Source: Trichoplax adhaerens (taxonomy: Eukaryota > Placozoa > Uniplacotomia > Trichoplacea > Trichoplacidae). Taken from it: a stretch of DNA of 64,000 nt. The DNA is taken from contig NW_002060949.1 in the NCBI RefSeq assembly GCF_000150275.1, positions 2,167,836 to 2,231,835 on the forward strand, given 5' to 3'. Below, in pieces: positions 1 to 10,366 of the stretch (positions within the stretch are counted from its first letter, which is position 1; the number at the start of each line of letters is the position of its first letter). The notes under the pieces were generated by a model. It searched no databases. It was given only the letters and a program-made list of their open reading frames with translations, and was not told where the DNA came from. Position numbers and translations under genes: made by a program.

Positions 1-426
1 ACCACGTAGTGACGTTAATATTCTGTATATCTACATTTCAGCTAGGTCTAGAATGCTACAATTCATTTTTATCATATATTACAATGTAGAAGTATACAGG
101 TATCAAACTTTATAAACATGGAAATTAAAACACAGAAGGGTACTTCGACTAAATATTAGCGATCTACTCTATTACTGCAAACATTAGTGTCGTAAATACT
201 ATATATTGAACGTATATGAGATGAAAAGTTGACCAAAAGCGCGAGTCATAGTGCCCAAGAATTGATAATATAAACTACAGTAGTCATCGGTTATACATTT
301 TGCCAATATCAAATGGATTTCAAATGTACAACTTCATTGGTAGTTTATCATTAACAACACATGAGCGTCCGCTTTAGGCAACAATAATCAAGTGCTGTAA
401 GAGCAGTAAACTCAGTCTTTGATCGA
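1..426 (-). other. 3' flank of the PRXL2C-like gene
   Basis: This is the region after the stop codon, read on the minus strand. It must hold part or all of the 3' UTR, which is where a eukaryotic SECIS would lie. ATGA and TGA elements are present (for example around plus 285-340 and 245-290), with a short CCAAT/ATTGG pairing. No arrangement gave a convincing quartet, long helix and AA-bearing apical loop by eye. The flank runs off the window edge. Confidence 0.4.
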
Positions 427-3400
427 TTAATGTTTTTTAAATTCAACATTTGCTACATCGGCCATACTGAGTAATTTGTTAATTGGGGTGTGATCAAATG
501 TACCGCCATCAATATGGAGGTATTTCAAAACATTACCTGAAATAGTAGAAAGATCCGCATCATGAACATAGCAATTTGTCAATTTTACTCTAAGATGATA
601 CATGATCGATACTATAGCTCACAATTAAAATTACGGTGGCATAGTTACGAACAATTGTTGAAAGAATTAATACAAATTCAACCTACCAGGTCCAACTATA
701 AGTTGTCCACCTTGCTGCTTAACATCACCTTGAGAACTCATTGATTTCATAGTTCGCCATAACGAATTTGCTAAGCCTGATGCAACAGATGATCTGACAT
801 GTTCTGATCCTATTGTCAAGATCAATTTCTTATTCGTCTATTTTATAACCCATATCTATGCTATTAGGCTACTTAAGGTTTACTGGCTATCAATTGATGG
901 TTCACTTTGGTATTTTATTACCTGATGCTCCAGTAGAGAGAGTTCTTATCATGCCTAGTTTGGAATAGACGGTCGTCTGTGGATCGCTGTACATATCATG
1001 CTGATAGCCAGTTACCTTACGAAAGTTCTAGTTATTGTAGAAAAAATACGTGATAGCTTATCAAATTTGAGCCGTTCGTGAACAATTTGTACAAATTGAG
1101 TTACAGTATTACAAGAGCATAAGTTTAGAGGTGTTATTGATCAATCACCTTGATGAAAGTGTGTTTGGCACATCCAATCACAGCAAGTCGAACGTTGGCT
1201 TTCTATAGTAATGATAATATAATCTTTAGAGAAGCGAAGTTTGTTGCAATGTTCATAGGTAGCACAAGGCTTTCATTGGAACAGTAGCTCATGGTATGGA
1301 TGAGGAAGAAGCAACTGTTTTACGTTCCCCACGCTGATTAGTACACACAATACCAATTTACAAGCAATCTTTCGATCAATTGGTGGATAGTATTATCAAA
1401 AACACTTTCGATCTATTTCATGATAATCTACTTGTATCATTCATTTGTGATAAATGTGTTTGTTAGTTAACTAATGACTAGGATAGTTAATCATTTTCTC
1501 TTATGCAACACTATGATGGTTTATACTTGTAAACACTAAAGTGTTGTATTCATTTAATTATTAGAATACAGGACTCGCGTAATAGACTAGAAGCAAATTT
1601 TGTACCTATCAAATATAGAATTTCAGTCGATACATAATCGTAAGAATAAATCAAAAATATTCTAATCAAGTATTTACACTCTATTGCCAATAACTGGATT
1701 ATGCAATATTAGTTTTACTAACCGCTAAAGATTCTTGCGGTATTTTAGCCAAATCTATTAATAAAAAAGAAGAAATAAAAATGTGATTTTAAATACCAAG
1801 AGAACATTGCAGTGCATTTATGAATACAGTCTTTGCAATCACGTATAATAACTGTTATTGTTGAATACGAGTGTACTGTATATGTTTCTTCGACGACGTA
1901 AAAAATACAATGATTTCTATGCAGTCATTGTTTATCATTGATGAAAATTAATTTAAAATTTAATGCTGTAAGAATTGATATTTTTTTAAAGACAAATTAA
2001 AGTTAACTAGGGGAACAAATGTGACGTTCCTTTTCTTATGATAAAGAATTTAAAAAAATGAATTAAGAAGAAGAAAAAATAATACGAATATACGTTCAAC
2101 TGTCAATGAGATCAATCAACAGCTAGATTTCACATTAATGAAATGCTGGTATAATGGATAATTAATGATCGTGATTAGTACTGTGTAACATAATTTATAA
2201 AACGTTTGCTAAGTTGGGACGATTGTACCATCAGAATATAATTTGAATTAGTACTCATTGTTGTATAAATTAATTAAGCAACGTATCTCACAAAAAGTGA
2301 TGACTAGACGCCTTATGAAGTTGAAAATGTATGTTTGTGAATGCATCAAGGCGTAATGTGAAAACATCGCAGCAATTACTATTGAGTAGAGACTAGAAAA
2401 TGATTCATAATCAGAAAAACAATGATTCCTCTATTTTTATATCATTTCAAGATTTACCTTCGACATATTCTTTGCATATGTATCAGAGGAAATGCTATCC
2501 ATGTTTTTTCATAGATATAGTCAAAAAGAAGTATATAGTTATAAAAGAAATTTTCAATCCAAAGTTCTGACATGTACAAAATTACATACAACCAAATGAA
2601 TACTTCAAGTTATTATATTATACTACAATATCTTTCCCATTTATCTTGCAGTACGTATTACAATTAGTTCCATTAACATTGATGTATTTGGTTTGTCGTT
2701 GGTTACATTACTGTACAGCACTTGAAAGGAAAGTGCTAAGAATTTAGGAATAGTACAACGAGATAACTACTGTATATTCTTAAAGTTGTTTGTGCCTGAG
2801 GATATCCCGGTAGTGGTTAACCCTAACTGTTGATGGAATTCTTTCTAGGTATCCTCCATGCTTATAAGGTTTCATTATACTGTACCGCAATATTATTATT
2901 TTATTAATGTACCGTAGAATATAGTGTACGTTGTATGATCGGTCTCTAGGTCAATAAGACTATCAAGGAAAAATATCGTAATTTTGCAGTGAAGAATTTT
3001 GAAAACCACAAGCACTCGTTCAACAATTATAATTCTTTATTAAGCGCCAACATGCTGCTGCACAGTATGCATAGTCCTGTTTTAACGATGAATGAATCAA
3101 TCAATACCGTGCACGCCTGCCGTTCTAACCCATGCCTAAAAGTGTATAATAATAAGCTTATGTACACGTAATACTGTACAGTGTACATGATATGCCTATT
3201 GGGTAGTAAAAGTATTCTTATTTTGGACTGGAAATGGCGATGTTGTCGATGGATGGGCGTATAGTCATGCAATAATGATCAGCAAATGCATCGTTGTCTT
3301 GTAAAGAAAACAAAGCCGCTTTGTGCTTAATCATCCATCTCTTTTTCACATGATTTACTACGCATACCTACGATATACAGTCCTAATTATTAATATTAAA

Positions 3401-3639
3401 TTACTAGTTTATACTCAAAGAGGCTAAAAACGGCACTACTAATAGAAGGGTGGAAGTTGATCTCGGAATAAACTTACACGAACAAAAACGATGATCGTTT
3501 TTTGATTCTTGTAAAGATCTCCAAAGTTGAGGGTAGCGCCATTTTCGTCAAATACTTGCAATCCATCCAGATCAGACCATTGCAATTCCTTCTCGCTCAT
3601 GACATCGGTAGCTATCTGATTGGTGTCGACATCGGCCAT
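427..3639 (-). CDS. PRXL2C: PRXL2C/AAED1-type AhpC/TSA-fold protein, candidate selenoprotein (SelU family)
   Basis: Seven exons on the minus strand: 3639-3478, 2494-2458, 1754-1723, 1202-1149, 1027-922, 809-687 and 536-427. They total 624 nt (207 aa plus stop) and every junction keeps phase. Seen in order: FGDLYKNQKTIIVFVR, then HFL-TGA-YICKEYVE, DLAKIPQESLA, KANVRLAVIGCA, FRKVTGYQHDMYSDP, QQGGQLIVGPG and LHIDGGTFDHTPINKLL. These follow the vertebrate PRXL2C order (VRHFLCYICKEYVEDL, LIVIG, TGYSHEIYVDPE, QQGGTLILGPG, DHKPIN) as I remember it. The family is a thioredoxin-fold, peroxiredoxin-like group with a CxxC redox motif; human PRXL2C is poorly characterised. The first Cys of CxxC is encoded by TGA at 2485-2483, giving Sec-Tyr-Ile-Cys if read through. 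Fish and bird SelU carries Sec at the corresponding site. If TGA terminated translation, the product would be a useless 57-residue peptide. The gene is otherwise undamaged. Confidence 0.85.
2483..2485 (-). other. In-frame TGA, putative selenocysteine codon
   Basis: The 37-nt exon 2494-2458 is bounded by a tag acceptor and a gtaaat donor. It reads H-F-L-TGA-Y-I-C-K-E-Y-V-E. Residues on both sides match the conserved CxxC loop of PRXL2C, and the TGA stands exactly where the family has its N-terminal Cys. No alternative splice choice removes only this codon. Recoding as Sec is inferred; the SECIS element it needs was not identified in the 426 bases of 3' flank inside the window. Confidence 0.65.
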
Positions 3640-4647
3640 TGCTGAAAATAGCTCAAACTGAGCCCAGTTCGATGTATTCGACTTGAAATAATTTCAATTT
3701 ATCGATTGGATCGCTAACGCTTTACCCAATCGATGTCGTCAAAATAATTTCTTACGCCGGTAGCGGGGCGAGATCTTCAAATGATGAAAACTTTGCCAGT
3801 ATCGCTCAATATGCTAGGTCTTGTATGACAGGGTAGTGTCCAATATAGTAGCCCATGTGTATAGAGTACTGTAACAGGCCATTGCCATTGGCGTGCAAAT
3901 GTATGGCTGTGTGGATGTCCAAATTAGTGTCACTCTCAATGGTAACGTCATCTCCATTTTCTTACCGCAATGGATGTTGGGATCATGATGGAGGTCAATC
4001 GAGGTGACCTCTGTACAGAAGTAGGCTACAATACAGTACACTGCTGTACTGTACACTGTAGACTGTACACTGTGTAGACGTCCTACTGCAGATTGATCTT
4101 GAGTTCTTTCATGTTAGTTAGGGATGTTATTGGTCTTCTTTTCTGGGAGTAATCATGCTCTGTTCACTACTGTACTGACAGGGACTACTGACAGGAAACG
4201 ACCACAGCGTAAAATCAATGTGCAAGCTTATCATTTTTTTATACCATGCTGCACAAAACCAAGCTAGCAGGCTAATAGCAGCTAATTTAGACGTCAATCG
4301 CAGACAGTATCGTGTACCATTATAGATGTGCGATACACTTGAAATAACCAGTGAAAGAATCAGCCTGTTAATCCCTGTTATTACACTCCCTCACAAAATG
4401 ATCCCTTGCGCATGCCCCGTGGAAGTCAATGGATTTTGCCGGGTGTAATTAAAAGCCTAGCTAGCATTTAAATTGACACTTCTGCCAAATTACAGAAGAG
4501 CGAAATCTGGACGTGATACAGTGGTTTTCAAGTAAACGGTTATAGAACAAGTTCAACGTCTTGAAAATGAAAGACGTGATACAGTTTTCAAGTTTACATG
4601 GTTTTCAACGTTACTTTTCAAGCGTCAATTTGATAGCTATGCTTTAA

Positions 4648-4926
4648 TCATACCTAGAAAATCGATCGACTTGCACAGGGCATGCGCATAAGTTCATTTT
4701 GTGCAGCAGTGGATTATTAGTAATAGCGAACAAGCGGTTCCTGTCCATGCTACAGTATATGGTATACATATACAGTACTGTATATGTCATACCCCGAGAA
4801 ATCGATCGACCTGCACAGGGCATGCGCATAAGTTCATTTTGTGCGCAGTGGATTATTAGTAATAGCGAACAAGCGTTTCCGGTCCTTGGTACAGTATATA
4901 GTATACATATACTGTACAGTACTGTA
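4648..4926. repeat. Direct tandem duplication, two copies of about 140 bp
   Basis: The block starting near ATCGATCGAC at 4661 recurs at 4801, a 140-bp offset. The copies share the GCACAGGGCATGCGCATAAG segment and the following GTGGATTATTAGTAATAGCG. Each ends in a palindromic run of the type TATACATATACAGTACTGTA. The copies differ by scattered substitutions and small indels, so the duplication is not fresh. Confidence 0.9.
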
Positions 4927-4975
4927 TGTGTATTAGCGTATTGGGTTGAGAATCCTTTCTCTGTGTAGCAGTATC

Positions 4976-4998
4976 TCCCTCTCTCTCTCTCTCTCTCT
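4976..4998. repeat. (CT)n microsatellite
   Basis: An uninterrupted dinucleotide CT run of about 10 units lies just downstream of the 140-bp tandem duplication. No coding or regulatory role is visible. Confidence 0.9.
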
Positions 4999-6898
4999 TT
5001 TGTACCTGATAGACTTAGAGTAATAAAGTTCTCTTCTGTGAAACAGCTCTCTCTCGTCTCAGTTTAGAAGTAGAAGTAGACATATCATTACACTGATATC
5101 CGAAAACAAAAGAAATTGCACTGTACGTCACACTGTACGTCACACTATACGTCAGAGTACGTGGCGCGTATTTCAGTCCGTCAAAAACAAATGGCCGAAT
5201 TTAGAACATCTATTGGACGTTGCGTCAATTCGTCTTGCGCGAGTACTAAAAGTGTGTAAATTAACAAAATTTTGAAATATTGTCGGTGTGCAATAGTTAA
5301 CATCTCAGTTGAGAGGGGGTAAGCAATGATTCCAACAACTTTTGCTATTCTCCTATGGTCTACTGTACAGTCATCGGTAGTATCACTATAAAAGTCATAT
5401 CAAGTTTACTAAAATCGTACAAAAAAGAGAGATCTCTTCGCAATTTGATCAGTGTTATAAAAGTCTTTCATTGCACTGCTCTGTCATGGACTACAAGTCA
5501 TACTGGGATACTAATATTAAGATTGAAACTCAAATTTTTCATGTGCTCCACTGTATCTCTATGGCTAGCACATGATGAAAACGTCAACTTTTAAAATAAT
5601 TGCCATAGTTACATGTTTGCACAGGCTAAGATCAATATTGTAATTGAATATTCTCACAGGTGCAGGCAGGGACTACTCAATGACACCGCATCTAACAGTC
5701 CTTGGTGTAGGTAGATATCAATCAGTAATGAAATCAATCCTATTCCGTACGTGAGAAAAGACCTTTAGCACCTCGCTATAGCTGATATTGTAGAAATGGC
5801 ACTTGTGCTGTAGACCATAATAAAAATAATACTCCAGTATTATACAATCATAAATACGTAATTTTATTCTTATGTTATAAACATGAAAATGACCATGTTA
5901 CTTGCCTACAATCATCATCAAGTTGTGATGTAAGCTATAAATTATGGATATATACAGTACAGTATATATAGATATACACTACACTGCATACCAATAAACA
6001 TACAGTACAACAATATTGATGGATCATACTGTAATAAAGTACCATATCGATAAATTTGTAGTAGAATATTTATACTCTATCAAATATCCAAAACGTACAG
6101 TAGAATAATATTGTAGATAAAAATGATTATAGACAGTAGAATAATGATTAAAAGACATCTTGATCGATCTGTTTGAAAAATCAAAGTAGCATTGGAAACA
6201 AAGACCATGTAATTTGCATTGTACAAGCTGTAAATGGACGTATAGTAACTAAAAGTAAACTACGAGCTAATCTAAATATTCCATAAATAAAATGCTAAAT
6301 TTGGTGTCATGTAACAGATTGTGTCCATCCATGGTTACAGCTTGCTGAAATGAATTAGTAATGACAGTTTTCTATCTCTTGATGATTATACAACAAATGA
6401 ATCTAGGCCTTCAATTTGTAACGAAAATACGTATATCTCTAATAATAATTTATATCTTTAGAATAGCACAATAAGAGAATAGCAACAGCGATAAATCTTC
6501 ATTTTTTAACCTATCATTCAGAAATGATGAAAAATTTTTGCATTACAGTTACAACACAACGTTTTGATGACACAATTATGATCGCCGAATGACAAGCCTC
6601 AGACTTGGCTGTGCAATGTATGCAAATTATATATTGAATGCACAGTTGGGTGTGTGGATTCGGCTTATACCTTATAAAGAAAGAGGCCAATCTAATGCAA
6701 CAAGGATTTAGATTGTTTTTTGACGTTGTTTCCTACGATATTGCATATAAAATATAAACGTATATACTGTATATATATATATATATACATTAGGTGAGTA
6801 CACCTACATATAGAATATAACCGGATCAACTACATTATTACCCGTAGTTATTTTGTAACGTGATCAATAACCAGTAATAACTATCGTCTTAACTACTA

Positions 6899-9800
6899 TT
6901 ACACATAACTATCCGATTCATCATCTGAATCGGTATCATTAAAAGATGGAATTGTTGCAGCTTTTCCATCCTTCTCTTTTTCAACTGTTTGCGTGAACGG
7001 TACTTTTCCCTTATCCATATATTCACTCCATACTTGTAATATTCTCTCTAAAATGATAATATGCTGTCTAAAATCTTGCGTTAATGATTGCAATGGAATA
7101 GACCTATTTACTGACTTTGAATCAATACCATTGGTAGTATCTTTACTAGAACACATTAAAACTGGGCCAAAACAGATAGCCAAATTATGAAAACTCATTT
7201 TATTACTATCCTCGAACTTTCCAACACGAACTAAATGGTCCAAGATGAATGATAATGTTGAACGATTTGGTTCAGGTAATGAGTTCATTAAGTTTAAGAT
7301 AGTCGCGTCGCAATCTTTACTCTCTAAAATACATGGATTATCAAATAAAGTAGGATACAATTCATTGGTTAACAACGGCTCTGGTAATTCGCGTAAGTAA
7401 TCTTTCAAGACACCAGTCAAAACATTAATATCTGGATATCGTTCAATATCAGCTAAATTGACCGACATGGCATTAAATTCAAATTCTGTACGTAAAGTTT
7501 GCTTCCTTTTAGCTGATCCACATAAGCGGTATAAGCCAACAGTATCCATGCCACGCTCTTCAATAGCAGCTATACATTTTTGAACAATTTGAGGTACTTG
7601 ATTACCTTCACGTTGTGTTACCGCTGCTAAATCAACACCAAAAACTCCAGCAGTTCGTGCTGATGGGCGCCGCTGGAACGTTGATTCTTGTCCAACGAAA
7701 TTAAATTTAGCATAGATGACACCGAAAGGCTTAGTATGTAATGCCAATTGATGATTAGGACCATAAGTATGGATCAATTTAGCAAAGTTCACATTGCCGC
7801 TTACAAACAAGGATTTATTATGCAATCTTGTACTTTTACTATTGCCAACAAAGCACTTAAATGAGACATATTGACAACAATCTAAATCAATCTCGAACGA
7901 TTCATCCCATTCGAATAGAGTGGTGCCACGCTTACTATTAGTTTTAGCTTGAATTTCACCATCTACTTCAATAATGCAATAGACATCACGTTGTTTGCAA
8001 TTATTATTATTACCATTATCACTTGATGTCATATCTTTACCACATAACAGATTGACACTTAAACGACCTGATAATAAGGCTTCTTTACCATCCACTGATG
8101 GAGGGCTAACCCTTAATTCTTTGGCTTCACTAAAATGAGCAATAAAATCATGATCTAATTCATATTGTGTATAACTTGGACAGCGTTGCGATTTCTTATT
8201 ACTTGAGGTTGTATTGCTATTACCAGACATGCCCAGCATACCAGAGACATCCAATATTTGCTTACGTTGCGAGGATTTCGGGCTAGCAAACAACTTCTTT
8301 TTACTATATGTCGATTTTGTCTTTGTCGATGATGGCATATTATCGGATGGCATACTGGATGCTTGGGCTGCAACTAATCCCATGCCAACAATAGCTGAGA
8401 GCGATTTAGAACGATTACGTTTATTTGAGAACTTTTTCTTCCCTTTACCATTTAATACTGGTGTACCTACTGGTGGAGGGACACCTAGCAAATCAGTTGT
8501 ATTTTTAAATCGAAATCTTTTCTTCTCCTTTTTCGCTAGATTAGCACGAGCTATACCAGGCGTTAATGTCATTTTTTTGGTATCTAAGACAGGCTTATCA
8601 TTTTGACTATTGGGTATTTCATCATCGTCAGCGCTATAAGACCGTTCTCGTTGATCCGAAGATGGAGGATTTTCGATACTCATCGTTAAAGGAGATGGTA
8701 CGCCAATAGGTGACGGGCTTGAGCGATTAGATGGTGGTGTTTCTAATACAGGTGTTGATGCTCCTGAATCAGTACAATCGCTATCGATAGCGATGATAGG
8801 TAATGTAAGCTGTTTACGGATATTCAATTGCAATGACATTTTTTGAGCCAAGCTATTGGCCATTTTGCTGGAGTCATCTTCGTCTGAACTAATCGAAGTA
8901 TCTGGCCGCACTGAATCATCTGAACTTTGTATTGAACTATTATCAGCTTCAGATTGCGACGAAATAGTCATAACAATATCGTCATGATCGCGTTCTGATG
9001 TTGATTCTGAGTTTTGTCGAATAACTTGTTGATCCGGTAATGTAGCAGCTGGTAGTATTGGCGATGAATGGCGGCGATCTTCATTACATGGTAGCGATAA
9101 TAGCGAGTGAGCAATATTCTTGTCGGCTTGATTGATATCATCACCATGTCGACGTTGACTATCCGACTGACGGCTTCTCCAGGTTCGATTACTTTTTGGT
9201 GATGGTATAGAATCTTGTTGAGTATCTGAATCTTCATGATTGGAATTAGGATAAGAATCGGAATTATAATTATAATTTTCACTGGTTGAATCGTAGGATT
9301 CGGTAGCTGAAAAATACGAACTATCGTTCCCTGTTTGATAAAAGCGAGTGTTAACAGGTGAGATCATTGGAGTACGATTACTAGAATGATTTGTGCCACC
9401 ATAATCGATGATGGAACCTTCATTTAATATTTCTAGCGATGATGGTATACCTTTTCTAGATACAGGGAATTGATCAGAGCTTCGCCGATTATTTTTTGTA
9501 CGCGATGGAGCCAAGAGTTGGTTTGTTGTTGAACGATGATTGGACATGGATTGATGAGAATTATTATGACTTGATAGAAATGGTTGCTGAGGATCAGAAT
9601 GCCGATGTCGTTGTTGACGTGGATAATGATTATGATTGCTACCACTGTGATCTAATCCTTTCGATGATGATAATAATTGTTGCTGTTGATGATAACTTGT
9701 GTAGCGATTTGTTTCTAAATGCTGTGGGCGATTGATAAATTCAGTAGGCGAATTACGACATGATGTTGAAACTCGTCGTTTTAGTGTCAAGGATAATTTA

Positions 9801-10366
9801 GTTGGATTACGTAGTAAAACAACGACATCATCTAATGTCATGTCAGCAACACTGACATTATTAACATTGAGTAATTCATCGCCAATTTGAACTAAATTGT
9901 TCACATCGACAACACTACCTAGAGCAATTCTAGATACAAAGATTCCATCCAAACGATCGAATCCATCGCCATTACGGATATAAAAACCAATGGATACACC
10001 GGGTGTTTTCATTAATTCTACCCTACTAATACTATATGCTCCACTCTCATCGCGGATATGAGTAACCGACGTAATGTTATATGAATGCTCAGCGGCGCTT
10101 TCTTGGCCATTTTCATGCAATCCTGGATCCGCATGATGAAGTCGATTGATACTGTCATCGCTAATATCACTTGCACGTCTTTGCATAAATTTCTTAGCAA
10201 TATTTTTCTTGATCAGTTGACTATATTGCTTTTTAATACCGTTGCTTTTGCGAGGATTAGAAGGGCTATTAACTAAATTAGGATTGTCTTGCGGCCATAT
10301 TGCTTGATTATCATAAGTGTAGCCAGCTGGCACCGATTGTTGATTGACAAACTGTTTATCAGACAT
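6899..10366 (-). CDS. syd-1: Syd-1/RhoGAP100F-type PDZ-C2-RhoGAP protein
   Basis: A single open exon of 1155 codons. Domain order: basic N-terminal region; PDZ at about residues 118-197 (GVSIGFYIRNGDG to LSLTLKRR); a long low-complexity Ser/Asn/His/Gln-rich linker at about 200-750; C2 at about 765-890 (LSGRLSVNLLCGKDM, YCIIEVDGE, LFEWDESFEID); RhoGAP at about 910-1108. The RhoGAP keeps the arginine finger in GLYRLCGSAKRK, the LKDYLRELPEPL helix and NLAICFGP. This architecture defines Syd-1/RhoGAP100F, which in worms and flies organises presynaptic active zones; vertebrate SYDE1/2 keep C2-RhoGAP. It should stimulate GTP hydrolysis on Rho-family GTPases at membranes or junctions. The protein ends D-S-Y-V, a class I PDZ ligand. 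The start is the only Met before the conserved region. Upstream exons cannot be excluded, but none is needed. Confidence 0.92.
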   Translation of the reverse strand: MSDKQFVNQQSVPAGYTYDNQAIWPQDNPNLVNSPSNPRKSNGIKKQYSQLIKKNIAKKFMQRRASDISDDSINRLHHADPGLHENGQESAAEHSYNITSVTHIRDESGAYSISRVELMKTPGVSIGFYIRNGDGFDRLDGIFVSRIALGSVVDVNNLVQIGDELLNVNNVSVADMTLDDVVVLLRNPTKLSLTLKRRVSTSCRNSPTEFINRPQHLETNRYTSYHQQQQLLSSSKGLDHSGSNHNHYPRQQRHRHSDPQQPFLSSHNNSHQSMSNHRSTTNQLLAPSRTKNNRRSSDQFPVSRKGIPSSLEILNEGSIIDYGGTNHSSNRTPMISPVNTRFYQTGNDSSYFSATESYDSTSENYNYNSDSYPNSNHEDSDTQQDSIPSPKSNRTWRSRQSDSQRRHGDDINQADKNIAHSLLSLPCNEDRRHSSPILPAATLPDQQVIRQNSESTSERDHDDIVMTISSQSEADNSSIQSSDDSVRPDTSISSDEDDSSKMANSLAQKMSLQLNIRKQLTLPIIAIDSDCTDSGASTPVLETPPSNRSSPSPIGVPSPLTMSIENPPSSDQRERSYSADDDEIPNSQNDKPVLDTKKMTLTPGIARANLAKKEKKRFRFKNTTDLLGVPPPVGTPVLNGKGKKKFSNKRNRSKSLSAIVGMGLVAAQASSMPSDNMPSSTKTKSTYSKKKLFASPKSSQRKQILDVSGMLGMSGNSNTTSSNKKSQRCPSYTQYELDHDFIAHFSEAKELRVSPPSVDGKEALLSGRLSVNLLCGKDMTSSDNGNNNNCKQRDVYCIIEVDGEIQAKTNSKRGTTLFEWDESFEIDLDCCQYVSFKCFVGNSKSTRLHNKSLFVSGNVNFAKLIHTYGPNHQLALHTKPFGVIYAKFNFVGQESTFQRRPSARTAGVFGVDLAAVTQREGNQVPQIVQKCIAAIEERGMDTVGLYRLCGSAKRKQTLRTEFEFNAMSVNLADIERYPDINVLTGVLKDYLRELPEPLLTNELYPTLFDNPCILESKDCDATILNLMNSLPEPNRSTLSFILDHLVRVGKFEDSNKMSFHNLAICFGPVLMCSSKDTTNGIDSKSVNRSIPLQSLTQDFRQHIIILERILQVWSEYMDKGKVPFTQTVEKEKDGKAATIPSFNDTDSDDESDSYV

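Larger units (their letters stand above)
3640..6898. other. Intergenic region with palindromes, tandem duplication and microsatellites
   Basis: No gene recognised. It holds short TACAGTA/TACTGTA-type palindromes (dense around 4020-4080 and 5940-6010), a 140-bp tandem duplication, a CT microsatellite and an AT microsatellite near 6765-6788. Several ORFs of 60-90 codons show no family motif and largely follow the repeats, so I treat them as chance. Confidence 0.6.

Noticed and set aside
285-340. Possible SECIS (ATGA ... TGAT with CCAAT/ATTGG flanks)
   Set aside because: Spacing between the core halves is about 22 nt, helix II does not pair and no AA-bearing apical loop results.
427-3639. PRXL2C-like gene as a pseudogene because of its TGA
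   Set aside because: Every other exon, splice site and conserved residue is intact, and the TGA is exactly at the redox Cys known to alternate with Sec in this family. A random stop would rarely land there.
8214-8606. 130-codon plus-strand ORF and similar ORFs at 8968-9735
   Set aside because: Shadows of the low-complexity linker of the Syd-1-type protein; repeated codons keep other frames open.
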